From an uncultured Armatimonadota bacterium (GTDB lineage: Bacteria; Armatimonadota; Fimbriimonadia; Fimbriimonadales; Fimbriimonadaceae): 64,000 bases of DNA. The translations under genes and the position numbers were made by a program. Below, one piece after another: positions 1-9,143 of the stretch. The notes below the pieces were generated by a model that was given only the letters and a program-made list of their open reading frames with translations, did not search any database and was not told the origin of the DNA. Numbering within the stretch: the stretch's first letter is position 1; each line of letters starts with the position of its first letter. The DNA is taken from NCBI GenBank assembly GCA_903904815.1, contig CAIVDU010000048.1, forward strand, positions 1-64,000, in the 5' to 3' direction.

Positions 1-606
1 CACCATCCGCGGCCAAAGGCCGCCTGCCCCATTGGGCTGCATATGTTAGCAAAGGGTTGGTCGACTCCGGTCGACCTACCCTGGTAAGGGTGAGCCGACT
101 CCGGTCGACCTACCCTGGTAAGGGTGAGCCGACTCCGGCCGGTCTACCCTGGTTCAACAGAGGCCTTGCGCAGTTCTCACCGCACGTCGTTCCCCGACCG
201 CCGAAGGTGGTCGCATGGGGTAGCCGGTGCGTCGGCTCCGGTCGACCACCGGAACCGGCCCTCCCCTCTCGATCGACCCCCGAAGCGCGGTCGAATAGAT
301 CGACTCAAAATATTGCCCTTCGCGTCCCTCTCCCCGCACGTCCGCGCTGCAACCCACTTGCCACGGATGCGCCCCAGTGTTACAATGCTCAATCAGTTGA
401 GCAATGTTGCTAAAACCCTTGAGCACAACATTTAGGGCTGCGAAGACGGCCACGGCTTTCGAGCCCGAAGCGGCATCGATCTTGCCGCGAGCGACAAGCC
501 ATTCGCGCATCGCCGTTCAGCCCGTCACTCCATCACTCCAACGCTCCGCTACTCCGTCACTCCGCGGCCACAGGCCGCTCGGCGCTCGCCCGGCCCGGTC
601 TCAAAG
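1..606. other. Intergenic region with repeats, no gene
   Basis: No credible gene is seen; open frames here are GC-driven. It holds two copies of a 15-bp palindrome of the form GCGGCCnnnGGCCGC (9-23 and 564-578), which recurs at 9108-9122 and 10051-10065. A 34-bp tandem repeat lies at 58-153. A segment near 216-254 resembles, in inverse orientation, the sequence at about 10138-10175. Positions 521-580 carry short 'CACTCC' type near-repeats that also precede the palindrome at 9108. Confidence 0.7.
58..153 (+). repeat. 34-bp tandem repeat, locus A
   Basis: The core CGACTCCGG recurs at 62, 96 and 130, a constant 34-bp period. Each unit contains the near-palindrome GGTCGACTCCGGTCGACC followed by TACCCTGGTAAGGGTGAG. 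The reverse complement of a related 35-bp array lies at 48721-48850. Both arrays are preceded, in repeat orientation, by a similar sequence around 'ATATGTTAGC', so they are copies of one element. Confidence 0.8.
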
Positions 607-2121
607 ATGAAACCCCTCCTTTGCTCTCTTCTCGCCGCAATCACCCTAGGATCCGCCAGCGCGGACTACACCGTCACCCCATCGCCGACCGACCAGCGCG
701 GTCTTTGGAAAGGATTTGGGACGTCTCTCGCTTGGTTCGCCAACGGAGTTGGCCAATCCTCTTATCAGAACCTTTACGCCGATCTGTTGTTCACGACGAA
801 AACGCAGACGGTTCTCGGGAGCCAAGTTCCCGGCCTCGGCCTGAGCCTGGCCAGATACAACATCGGCGGGTGTGGGCAGGGTGATGTGATTAACGGGGCA
901 GTGGAGCACCAGCCGGACCCATCGGTTCTTCCGTGGTACCGAGCGATCCACGGCTTTTGGCTCAACTGGTTCAGTTCCGACCCCACCAGCTCCAGTTGGG
1001 ATTGGACTCGAGATGCGAACCAACGCGCGATGATGCTGGCCGCCTCCGCCCGTGGTGCTCATATCGAGATGTTTGCCAACGCCCCTGAGTGGTGGATGAC
1101 CGTCGAAAAGAGCTCCTGTGGCGGACAACTTCAGGCCTGGAATCAGCACGACTTTGCCACTTACTTGGCCACCGTCGTGAAAAAGGCGAAGACCGATTGG
1201 AATGTCACCGTCGATTCGGTCGAAGCCTTCAATGAACCTGCGGCCGGATGGTGGACGTATCCAAAGAACCAGGAGGGGTGCAACATCGTCCCTCCTGTTC
1301 AGGCAACCATCTTGGGATACCTTCGGCAGGAACTGAACGCCCGGGGGTTGCAGGGGGTCAGCATCGCCGCATCGGATGAGAACGCGATGTCCCAAGGTGT
1401 GAGCACCCTCAACTACTTGAAGACGCACACCACGACCGTGAACGGAACACAAACCGTCGCTGCGAACCTGATCGACACCGTCGATGTCCACTCTTACAAT
1501 GGGCTCGATGCCTGGACCGACAATTCGGTCCGCACCGCTCTTCACCAGGCGGCGGGAACAAAGACAGTATCCGCTTCCGAGTTCGGAGACCCAGACGGGG
1601 GAGGCATGACCCTCGCCCAGATGATCTCTTGCGACATCAACGTGCTGAGGGCCAGGTCGTGGCACTACTGGCAGGTCATTGAGCCATCTTCCGGCTGGGG
1701 GCTGGTGAATGCCCAATACGATGCTCCTGCCGATCAGACGTCGACCAGCCGTGGCGCTCCGAAATGGGTCTACACCAAGTACTACACCTTCGCCCAGTTC
1801 ACCCGCTTTCTCCGACCGGGAATGATGGTCTTCGGCACGAACGACATCAACACCGTCCTCGCCTACGATAACCAAGCCCACACCCTGACGTTCATCACCG
1901 TGAACTACGGCACCGCCCAAAACATCGTGTACGACCTGACCCAGATCGCGAAGAAGGGCACGACCGCCGTGTCCACCACCACCTGCACGAACTCCTCCAA
2001 AGTCTTCACCGCCACCACCCGAGCTCTGACAAGCGGCAAACTGACCATCCCCGCCGACGCCAACAGCGTCACCTCCACGGTGATCCCGGGAGTCACTTTC
2101 TCTTTGGCCCCCGAACCTTAA
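607..2121 (+). CDS. Secreted glycoside hydrolase family 30-type enzyme (endo-beta-1,6-galactanase-like)
   Basis: The 504-residue product begins with a Sec signal peptide (about residues 1-20, ending near ASA-D), so it is exported. The catalytic (beta/alpha)8 domain follows: GFGTSLAWFAN near the N-terminus and LSLARYNIGG are typical of the GH30 endo-galactanase group. The proposed acid/base is E210 in EAFNEPAAGWW and the nucleophile E325 in SASEFGDPDGG. The last 120 residues look like the beta-sandwich that accompanies GH30 barrels. The enzyme probably hydrolyses a beta-linked polysaccharide outside the cytoplasm; the exact substrate is inferred only from family resemblance. No strong Shine-Dalgarno precedes the ATG. 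The next gene has its own promoter, so this is likely monocistronic. Confidence 0.85.
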   Translation: MKPLLCSLLAAITLGSASADYTVTPSPTDQRGLWKGFGTSLAWFANGVGQSSYQNLYADLLFTTKTQTVLGSQVPGLGLSLARYNIGGCGQGDVINGAVEHQPDPSVLPWYRAIHGFWLNWFSSDPTSSSWDWTRDANQRAMMLAASARGAHIEMFANAPEWWMTVEKSSCGGQLQAWNQHDFATYLATVVKKAKTDWNVTVDSVEAFNEPAAGWWTYPKNQEGCNIVPPVQATILGYLRQELNARGLQGVSIAASDENAMSQGVSTLNYLKTHTTTVNGTQTVAANLIDTVDVHSYNGLDAWTDNSVRTALHQAAGTKTVSASEFGDPDGGGMTLAQMISCDINVLRARSWHYWQVIEPSSGWGLVNAQYDAPADQTSTSRGAPKWVYTKYYTFAQFTRFLRPGMMVFGTNDINTVLAYDNQAHTLTFITVNYGTAQNIVYDLTQIAKKGTTAVSTTTCTNSSKVFTATTRALTSGKLTIPADANSVTSTVIPGVTFSLAPEP

Positions 2122-2182
2122 ATTCCTGGAAGCTCCCTGGACTAAATCGCCAATTTAGCGGCTCAAAACGCGTAAGGTTTAC

Positions 2183-2211
2183 TTGCAGGAATCGTTAGGC
2201 AGTCGTATAAT
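2183..2211 (+). promoter_or_regulatory. Sigma70-type promoter of the large secreted-protein operon
   Basis: TTGCAG (2183-2188) and a perfect TATAAT (2206-2211) are separated by exactly 17 bp, 42 bp before the ATG at 2254. This is the clearest housekeeping promoter in the window and separates the GH30 gene from the two genes that follow. Confidence 0.7.
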
Positions 2212-2253
2212 TGCGCGGCTCGATTCGTCGGGCGAAGGGCGTCGGAATTCAGG

Positions 2254-5200
2254 ATGATGAAGTCGGGGTGGTTAGGATCTTTTGCCTTCTTGGCACTGCT
2301 TTCAAAAGCGAACGCTCAAGCTCCCCAAACGCTTAATCTCAGTTCGAAAGTTCAAATAACGTCGGTTCAATTCAAAAACTTTGCCGACGGCCAACCCTGC
2401 AGCGGTACGGGAGACCTGACTCTCGTGCTTCCGGCCCCGTTGGGCACGACCACCGTCGCTAAAGGGCTGCCGTTCGCAGGCATTGTCGCCCATACGGATG
2501 GCTCAGTCGACAAGGGCAAGACCGGGTACGCGTTCACATCCGATATTCCGTGGAAAAACGCGTTGGGCTCGGGAGTCGATTTAGTGCTGCAAGCCAATCC
2601 CAACCCCGCTGCTGGACAGCCGCCACCCGGGATTGCGATACGAGTCGGCGCCGATGGAACGGTCAATTTCCTTTCTCCCGGAGTCCAAGTCACCACCCCG
2701 TTCAAAGATAAGAACGGCAACCCCGTCTCATTGACCGCGACCGACTTTAACATGTCGGGATCGTCTCAAGGGTTCGAGCTAAAAATGACCAAGCTCACCC
2801 TAGCCAATGTGGGCAACGCCGCCGGCTCTCCGGACGGGATTCCGAGGCTCCAGGCGTGCGGATTTGGGATCGGCATGGCGAGCCCCAATCTCGTGGACAT
2901 CACCACGTCTGGGCCTCACAAGCTGACAATTGTCTCCACCCGGGTCGATATTGACACCCCGATCCCATCCTTTTCGTCGGGGGGCACCCTTGGAGTCTCT
3001 GCTCAGAACTTCACGATCCACGAAGATGGCCTCCCAACCTTTGACCACCTGAGCCTGGTATCGGGGGCCACGAACCCGACGGCGGAGCTGCTGGCATCCA
3101 TCGGCCCGGAAGCCCTGCTGGTGACCTCCGGGTTTGCCACCGTCCCGATTGGGCCGGATGGGATGACGTTCACCCTCACCAAGATTGGAGGCTCGGTCCT
3201 CAACGGTCAGATTGGGACAGATTTTCAACTAGGCGGGCTTTTGACCCTGCCGACCGATTCGTTTCATCAGCTCGAGGCGAACGGCAATCCGACCCAAAAC
3301 CCTGCCCAACTGCCGATCACCTTTGGGACGGACAGTTTCTCATACTCGGGAACAGGCCCAACCGGTTTCGACTATAAACCGGACGGAGGTTCGCTCGACC
3401 TCCACGTTTCGGTTAGCGGATTCACGTTCGATGACACCGGGGTCCACAACCTTATCGGAACCGCCAGCGTTTATGGAGATTCCGGGCGGATCCCCGATGG
3501 GACTTCTCTCGCAATATCCGGCGCCGGCTCTGCGGCTGGGGCGAGCATCGACAAGTCTGGGTTCAACGGCACTTTGACCGTTTCGACTCAGTTCACGATC
3601 GGGGGTGAGGCAACCATCACAAAGGGCACGATCGAGATTGAGAACGGATCACTCGCCGCTGCCGCCCTCAGCGGAACCCTGAACTTTAACTCCCAGCAGG
3701 TCAAGGACATCAGCGACCCGCAGAATCCCAAGCCGCTGGTGCTTCCGATTAGTGCGGCGTTTAGCCGGACCGGAATGAGCGTCTCGATCGACGCCACCCT
3801 GAGCCCCAAGGTCCTCGATGTGGATAGCATCGGAACCTTTACCATGTCGTACGGCCAGGTTTCCTTCAGTTCGGACCCAGTTCAGCCCTTTACTTTCGAC
3901 GTTTCGGGCACGTTGCAACTGAACGCCTACAAGAGCCTTACCGTCGATGTTCAGAACCTTTGTGTGAGCGCGAAAGGTTTGGACCTGGGAACGCTTTCCA
4001 TCAAGCAGCCGATCCAGATTCCCCTTGGCCCGGTCACCGCGAACATCAACCAGATCGGCTACCAGAGCGGAAAGACTCAGGATGGACAGCCGCCAGCGCC
4101 GGGAACCCCAACCGGCCCGGGGATCATGCTCACGGGCGGAGTTGACATTTCCGACTCCTTGCCTATCTCCGGAAGTGTTGACTTCAACGGCATTTTTATC
4201 CCACTTCCTTCAAACTCCTCAGACGGAGGTTCACCCAAGATTGGCAGCGTCCAGTTTCAAGCCGTGATCGACGGCGTGGGAACGATTGGCGGATCTTTCG
4301 GCAACCTTGACACCTACCAGACGAAGGCATGTCAGGCTCAGACCACCCAATTCAACCATTGTTGGATGGGAGACGCACAGCTGACGATCGACGCATTGGG
4401 CGCGGGCGGTCAGGTCAACTTCTTGTTCGCTGATGACGGGGTGATCCTGCTTGGAGGCAACATTCAGATGCCGGACATCGCGCTTCCGGGCCCCGAAGGG
4501 GCGTTCCTCTCCTATTACGGTTTTGGAGGCGCGTTTGGCCATGGAATCAAATATGATGCGGCCATCGCCAATGCCTCTCCCAATGACCCCCTTGCGGGTT
4601 ACTCCCCCCAACCGGGAGACTGGCTCTTCCAGGCAAGCGTCTACCTGACATCGAACGACGATTTTACGATTTGGGGTCCGGTTGGCCTCACCGTCCAGGT
4701 CCCCGATTTGGCCATTATCCTTAACGGCCAGTTTGCTCTCTTGACCAAGAAGGGCGACAGCATCAATCCGAATCGCTACGCCCAGATATCAGCCGGTTTC
4801 TATAACGATGCCATCCGGGTCAACGGAACGTTGAACCTGTCCGTCCCAAGCTTGTTTACCATCAAAGGAAACATCGATTCCCAGTTCGGTGGGGGGCAGG
4901 CTTATATTCGGGCCGGTATTCCCGTCCACGACAATGGAATCACCGTTCAGATTGGGGGAAGTGGATTTGATGCCTACTGTAAGGTGGGGGCGGGAATCGA
5001 CTTCCTTCAGAACCCCTTCGCCCAGGGAGGTTACGAGTCCGGGTTCAACCTTGGGCCGTTGAGTGGAAGCCAAAGTTCATCCTTTGCGATCTTCGGGCCG
5101 CCGAATCCGGGATTCTCGGTGGATGTGGCATTTGCCGGCGAGATCAATTTTGGAATCGCCTCCATCGAGGCAAGCGCGGAAGGACAAGGAACGATCACCG

Positions 5201-5310
5201 AACAGTACGGTGACATTGAGGGGGATGTGACGGCCGGTATCAGCGTGGGCCCGCTTCACCTCGACGCCTCAATCCACGCGACCTTTTTGAAATACGGGAA
5301 CGCGAGTTAA
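2254..5310 (+). CDS. Large secreted beta-rich protein of unknown function
   Basis: 1018 residues, starting with a signal peptide (about 1-22, ending SKANAQA). The rest is rich in Gly, Ser, Thr, Asn and Asp with alternating hydrophobic residues. Recurrent short patterns such as 'DGTVNFLSPG', 'FSYSGTGP', 'GGSLDLHVSVSG' suggest repeated beta-strands or a beta-helix/beta-sandwich array. No catalytic motif or sorting tail is recognised. The C-terminal 250 residues (FGGAFGHGIKYD, then several 'IRVNGTLNLS' type strands) are similarly strand-like and could be a surface or barrel-like domain. The stop codon is only 2 bp before the next ATG (5313), so the two genes form an operon driven by the promoter at 2183-2211. 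Function is unknown. Confidence 0.8.
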   Translation: MMKSGWLGSFAFLALLSKANAQAPQTLNLSSKVQITSVQFKNFADGQPCSGTGDLTLVLPAPLGTTTVAKGLPFAGIVAHTDGSVDKGKTGYAFTSDIPWKNALGSGVDLVLQANPNPAAGQPPPGIAIRVGADGTVNFLSPGVQVTTPFKDKNGNPVSLTATDFNMSGSSQGFELKMTKLTLANVGNAAGSPDGIPRLQACGFGIGMASPNLVDITTSGPHKLTIVSTRVDIDTPIPSFSSGGTLGVSAQNFTIHEDGLPTFDHLSLVSGATNPTAELLASIGPEALLVTSGFATVPIGPDGMTFTLTKIGGSVLNGQIGTDFQLGGLLTLPTDSFHQLEANGNPTQNPAQLPITFGTDSFSYSGTGPTGFDYKPDGGSLDLHVSVSGFTFDDTGVHNLIGTASVYGDSGRIPDGTSLAISGAGSAAGASIDKSGFNGTLTVSTQFTIGGEATITKGTIEIENGSLAAAALSGTLNFNSQQVKDISDPQNPKPLVLPISAAFSRTGMSVSIDATLSPKVLDVDSIGTFTMSYGQVSFSSDPVQPFTFDVSGTLQLNAYKSLTVDVQNLCVSAKGLDLGTLSIKQPIQIPLGPVTANINQIGYQSGKTQDGQPPAPGTPTGPGIMLTGGVDISDSLPISGSVDFNGIFIPLPSNSSDGGSPKIGSVQFQAVIDGVGTIGGSFGNLDTYQTKACQAQTTQFNHCWMGDAQLTIDALGAGGQVNFLFADDGVILLGGNIQMPDIALPGPEGAFLSYYGFGGAFGHGIKYDAAIANASPNDPLAGYSPQPGDWLFQASVYLTSNDDFTIWGPVGLTVQVPDLAIILNGQFALLTKKGDSINPNRYAQISAGFYNDAIRVNGTLNLSVPSLFTIKGNIDSQFGGGQAYIRAGIPVHDNGITVQIGGSGFDAYCKVGAGIDFLQNPFAQGGYESGFNLGPLSGSQSSSFAIFGPPNPGFSVDVAFAGEINFGIASIEASAEGQGTITEQYGDIEGDVTAGISVGPLHLDASIHATFLKYGNAS

Positions 5311-5312
5311 TC

Positions 5313-8300
5313 ATGAAATTCTGGACTTCATTGGTAGCCATAATTTGCGCCACCGGGTCTTCCGTTGCCCAGGGCCCGCTTTCACTTCCAGCCCCGCCTG
5401 CGGCGGCAGGCTATCCGCCCTTCGTGTTTAGAGGGGCCACTGCGAACGTTGGCGCGACGCCGGTGGTAAAACTTCGGTGGGTTTTCACGGAAGGTTTTCT
5501 TCCCGATGGCAAAGGCTTTAACGTGTATCGGATCTCGAACGGTACCGCCTCGAAAATAAATACGGTTCCGATCACAGTGGCTCCTTCCAAGCTTGCGGTC
5601 GAGATGCAAAAGCTCTTCGCCGTCGCCAGGACCAGCGTCGCCGGAGTGCCCGGAAAGTCTCTGTTTCACGCCGAGTTAGGCGGAGTTGCTGAGAGCTCTG
5701 CCCTCGGTTTCGAAGCCATGAAGCAAGAGGTCGGCCAACAGTCTGCCAAGAGTGAAAACATGTTCCTCACCTCGCGCGAGCGATTTGGAATGGCGATGAA
5801 ATCGGACTCGGTCAAGGAATTTGCCTCCGAAGTGGCGCCTCGTCGTGGCCAAGATCGACAGAGAGTTATCAACAAGCCCTTAACCGAAACTCAGAAACAA
5901 ACCTTGACCGTCGCAAATGCCCGAACCAGCTTGGTGGTGAACTCTTTGGTTCAAGAGGAATTGGGCCAGGAACTTGGGCTGGCATTCCAGGACCGTTCAA
6001 TTTTGGCTGGTCAGAAGCTCACCTATGTGCTCACTTTTATCGATGCCTCGGGCGATGAATATCAGCTTCAAACCATCAAGGACTTTGTGGTTGGGGCCGA
6101 CCCGGTTCCGCAACCTCCCACCCACTTCGGGGGACTTCAAGTCGGAGTTAACGCGGTTGGTCTTCACTGGGATCAGGACAAGCAGACCTCGGACGCCGGA
6201 TTCCTCTGCCATTACACGGTGACAGTGAATGGCATCCAAAAAGCCTCAAACCTGGTCTTGGCCGATGGTCCCAACTCATCTGGGGGAAGACGGTATCGGG
6301 TGTTTGGATATGTCGATCACAAGGCCACCCCTGGGGCGGTGACCTACACGCTGACCATGACGGACGCCTTCGGACGGAGTCCCGCCCCGGTCCAGGCAAC
6401 CGTGAGTGTGGCTGACTGGACGTGTCCTCCGATCCCCAACAACATCGCGGTCAAATTGAGTGACGCGTCGGGAGACGCTCACCAATCGTTAGCAAGTATT
6501 CCGCTACTAACCTGGGACCCTCCCCTCGATGTCACTCAAACGCCTCCCGCCGTGGTCCCCAACGTTACATACCTCGTCTATCGAGCCGATGGGTTCTCGG
6601 TTCGGAAGGTATTGGCCGCTGTGGAAGCTGCCTCTGGCGGTTTCAAGCTGGGTAAGCCTACGAATTCATCGTCGAGTAATTCTCAGCCCGCACCCACTCC
6701 GACGATGACTCTCCTCACTCCCAGCCCAATCTCCGATCGGACGTTTCTGGACAAGACCGCTCAGCGCGATCACTACTATCGGTATTTCGTCGAATCGGTT
6801 TACGGAACGGATGTTGCTCGTCACTCAGAGCTAGCGAGCGCATACACGACGCTTAACACCCGTGCCTTCACCCCCCAAGGACCAGCGAACACCCCGGGCG
6901 CGGTTGCAGATTCTGCTTCACCGAAATCGAATCAGATCGGCGTGCCCCTGCTGACGCCTCCACCGTCTCCATCGGCTGGTCAAATTCCCAAGACCACGCT
7001 TGCAATGACGACTCCCCCGGTTCCCACGAACAACTTTGGGCGAATCGTGAATTTGCCTCCGTTCATCCCGGTCGCTCAGCCACCCATGCCCCAGTTCTTC
7101 AACCAAGTGGTTTGGAACCAGCAATTGGTCACCCCGGAAACTCTCGTCAACTCGGCGTCGTCTGCCGCGCTAGCCGGTCAACTCAGCCAATTTCAGAAGC
7201 AGTTGCTCGCATCCCCGGCAGCCCAAGGTAAGGAAATGTCGCAGTTAAAGGGGGCGAGTCCAGCCGCTGCGGTCAAATACATTTTGGGGGGAGCCGCAGG
7301 AGAGGCAGGGGGCGCAACTCAGGCTCAGGCCGTGGCAACTTCGCAGTTCCGACAACGGCATATTCCGGTTAGCACCCCAGGCGCCGGCACCTTTGTTGGC
7401 AGTACTCGAGCGGTAGTTTACGGAACCAGGACAAATGTGACTTGGAGTTTGAATGCTCCCGGCGCCCCATTCATATTCACGGTATACCGAGTTCCCGTGA
7501 CCTCTCAGGTCCCTGATTTCAAGATCACGGCGGGAACCTATTCGGGATCGGCAAAGCGGATGTTTGCCGGTAGTGCTGCTGTTCACCGCGTCAAGTTCCG
7601 GGATAACACGAAGTTGACCCTCGCCCCGAAAGACGCTCTCGCTGCAGTCACCGATCCGGTCGTTAAGTCGTTTGCCGCCAATCTTCCACTCACGGGTGCG
7701 GTGAAGCTCATTGGAACGACGTCGGGCAATACGATCACCGATAGCGATCTGGTCACCGGGATCCTGAGAACCTTCGACTACATCATCGTGGCTCGCGACC
7801 AGTGGGGGAACGAGAGCCAGCCCACCCTCGTGCCTGCTGTCATCCCGCCTTCCGCAAATCCTGACGCACCGCTGCTGAGAAACTGCATTGCCGACCCAGA
7901 AGATCCGCTCAAGGTCCATATCCTTTTCGATCCTCCCGAGCCGCTTCAGGATGTTCGGAGCTATCAGGTTTTTCGTGTGCTGACCGGTTCCAAGTCTCCG
8001 GATCAAATTGTCACGCTCTTGGGTGCAGCGAACGCGGTGCTCGACACGTCGAAATCCTCAGATCCAGTTCAGTTGACGGTGGATTCGACTTCGGGGCTTT
8101 GGGTCCTCACCGACCTGTCTCAGAAGACTCCGCTAACCGAATATGGCTACGCGATCCGAGGGGTGAACTCACTCGGACTCCCTTCTGCCCGCAGCGCCTA
8201 CTTGGAAGCACGGACTTGGTACGGAAAGCCAGGAGTTCCGACGGTTAAGGTACAAGCCGGCCCCACTGGGATTCAACTGATTGTCAGTCCCGGAACCAAC

Positions 8301-8546
8301 ACGCACGAAGGCTTCACGATCTTCGTGCGCCGTGCCTTAGCCGTCGGCGGCCAGGCCCCGACGAACTCAAATCAGTTCAACCAGATCCCGGTCACGTTGT
8401 CCCCCGCCAACGTCTCTGGAAACACCACTGCCACCGACGTCAACGTCATTACCGGCCAGACCTACGTGTACCAGGTGAAAGTCAAAGACGCCTTCTCGAA
8501 ACTCACCTCCGACTGGACAACCTCCGCGGTCGTGACCGCGAAGTAA
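5313..8546 (+). CDS. Large secreted protein with fibronectin-III-like modules
   Basis: 1077 residues with a signal peptide (about 1-20, SSVAQG). Several segments look like fibronectin type III or related beta-sandwich modules: 'PPTHFGGLQVGVNAVGLHWDQ' around 270, 'PDAPLLRNCIADPEDPLKVHILFDPP' around 850, and 'GVPTVKVQAGPTGIQLIVSP' near the C-terminus, each with the usual Y.Y.V strand endings. A Pro/Gln/Ala-rich linker region lies near 530-690. No enzymatic motif is visible. It starts 2 bp after the preceding gene and is presumably its partner in a cell-surface or extracellular structure. The identification of FN3 is by pattern only. Confidence 0.8.
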   Translation: MKFWTSLVAIICATGSSVAQGPLSLPAPPAAAGYPPFVFRGATANVGATPVVKLRWVFTEGFLPDGKGFNVYRISNGTASKINTVPITVAPSKLAVEMQKLFAVARTSVAGVPGKSLFHAELGGVAESSALGFEAMKQEVGQQSAKSENMFLTSRERFGMAMKSDSVKEFASEVAPRRGQDRQRVINKPLTETQKQTLTVANARTSLVVNSLVQEELGQELGLAFQDRSILAGQKLTYVLTFIDASGDEYQLQTIKDFVVGADPVPQPPTHFGGLQVGVNAVGLHWDQDKQTSDAGFLCHYTVTVNGIQKASNLVLADGPNSSGGRRYRVFGYVDHKATPGAVTYTLTMTDAFGRSPAPVQATVSVADWTCPPIPNNIAVKLSDASGDAHQSLASIPLLTWDPPLDVTQTPPAVVPNVTYLVYRADGFSVRKVLAAVEAASGGFKLGKPTNSSSSNSQPAPTPTMTLLTPSPISDRTFLDKTAQRDHYYRYFVESVYGTDVARHSELASAYTTLNTRAFTPQGPANTPGAVADSASPKSNQIGVPLLTPPPSPSAGQIPKTTLAMTTPPVPTNNFGRIVNLPPFIPVAQPPMPQFFNQVVWNQQLVTPETLVNSASSAALAGQLSQFQKQLLASPAAQGKEMSQLKGASPAAAVKYILGGAAGEAGGATQAQAVATSQFRQRHIPVSTPGAGTFVGSTRAVVYGTRTNVTWSLNAPGAPFIFTVYRVPVTSQVPDFKITAGTYSGSAKRMFAGSAAVHRVKFRDNTKLTLAPKDALAAVTDPVVKSFAANLPLTGAVKLIGTTSGNTITDSDLVTGILRTFDYIIVARDQWGNESQPTLVPAVIPPSANPDAPLLRNCIADPEDPLKVHILFDPPEPLQDVRSYQVFRVLTGSKSPDQIVTLLGAANAVLDTSKSSDPVQLTVDSTSGLWVLTDLSQKTPLTEYGYAIRGVNSLGLPSARSAYLEARTWYGKPGVPTVKVQAGPTGIQLIVSPGTNTHEGFTIFVRRALAVGGQAPTNSNQFNQIPVTLSPANVSGNTTATDVNVITGQTYVYQVKVKDAFSKLTSDWTTSAVVTAK

Positions 8547-8561
8547 AGCCAAAGGATGGGG

Positions 8562-8738
8562 TTTCCGGACATCGTAGGTTTGTCCAGCAAGGGCCAAGTA
8601 AGGGAGCCCATGGCTACACCCAGACCCAACGTAGCCGTTGGGTCCAGCCTACGGTCTCCGAAAATCGTAGAGTTGGCCAGCAAGGGCCAAGGACAGGAAC
8701 CCATGGCTACGCCCATACAACAGTAGCCGCTGTCTCCA
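8562..8738 (+). repeat. Two tandem ~93-bp units with hairpins
   Basis: Unit 1 is about 8562-8654 and unit 2 about 8655-8738; ATCGTAG recurs at 8571 and 8664 and the segment CCAGCAAGGGCCAAG...CCCATGGCTAC occurs in both. Unit 1 contains a 9-bp stem GACCCAACG (8623-8631), loop TAGC and CGTTGGGTC (8636-8644). Unit 2 keeps the TAGC core, but its flanks are ACAG/CTGT, so the stem sequence differs while some pairing is retained. Confidence 0.7.
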
Positions 8739-8939
8739 CTATAAACTCAAACCTTAGGAGAAGATTTTAGATTTACACGGAAAAATTGCGGAGTTATTGA
8801 CGATTTATCTGCGGTCTGTTGCGCTCGGGCGGATTTAGGTGTTGAACAAATTGAAGGAAAACGTCTTGGCGTTTCACACCGGAGAGGACGTCACTCAAAA
8901 ACAAAAGAGCGTATGGACCAAACGAACCGAAATTTAACG

Positions 8940-9044
8940 CAACAAACCTACTGCGAAACGAACCCAGAGGCCGGTAAAACCCTGACCCCAATCGGTCTCT
9001 GCAAAGGAACCAATTGCAACAACCCTACTACGAAACGAACCCAG
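8940..9044 (+). repeat. Pair of 28-bp direct repeats
   Basis: Positions 8940-8967 and 9017-9044 are identical except for two bases, with the shared core GAAACGAACCCAG. They lie in non-coding sequence between the large secreted-protein operon and the isomerase-like gene. Purpose unknown. Confidence 0.75.
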
Positions 9045-9143
9045 TCACCTGTCCAATCCCATCTCCCGTCCGACCCACCGCTCCGCCACTCCAATACCCA
9101 TCACTCCGCGGCCGAAGGCCGCTTCCGCCAAGGGCGGACCGCG

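Larger units (their letters stand above)
8547..9143. other. Intergenic region with two repeat pairs
   Basis: No gene is credible here. The region carries the 93-bp duplicated hairpin unit (8562-8738), a pair of 28-bp direct repeats (8940-8967 and 9017-9044), and one GCGGCCnnnGGCCGC palindrome at 9108-9122 just beyond the stop of the minus-strand gene. Confidence 0.7.

Noticed and set aside
58-153. Possible CRISPR array from a regular 34-bp period
   Set aside because: There are no variable spacers (the units are contiguous and alike) and no cas genes nearby.
646-1920. Long open frame (424 codons) on the minus strand opposite the GH30 gene
   Set aside because: It is a shadow of the GH30 coding frame in GC-rich DNA; the plus frame has a signal peptide and catalytic motifs, the minus frame has none.
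7245-8006. 253-codon open frame on the minus strand
   Set aside because: It overlaps the secreted FN3-like protein in full and has no recognisable motif or start signal.
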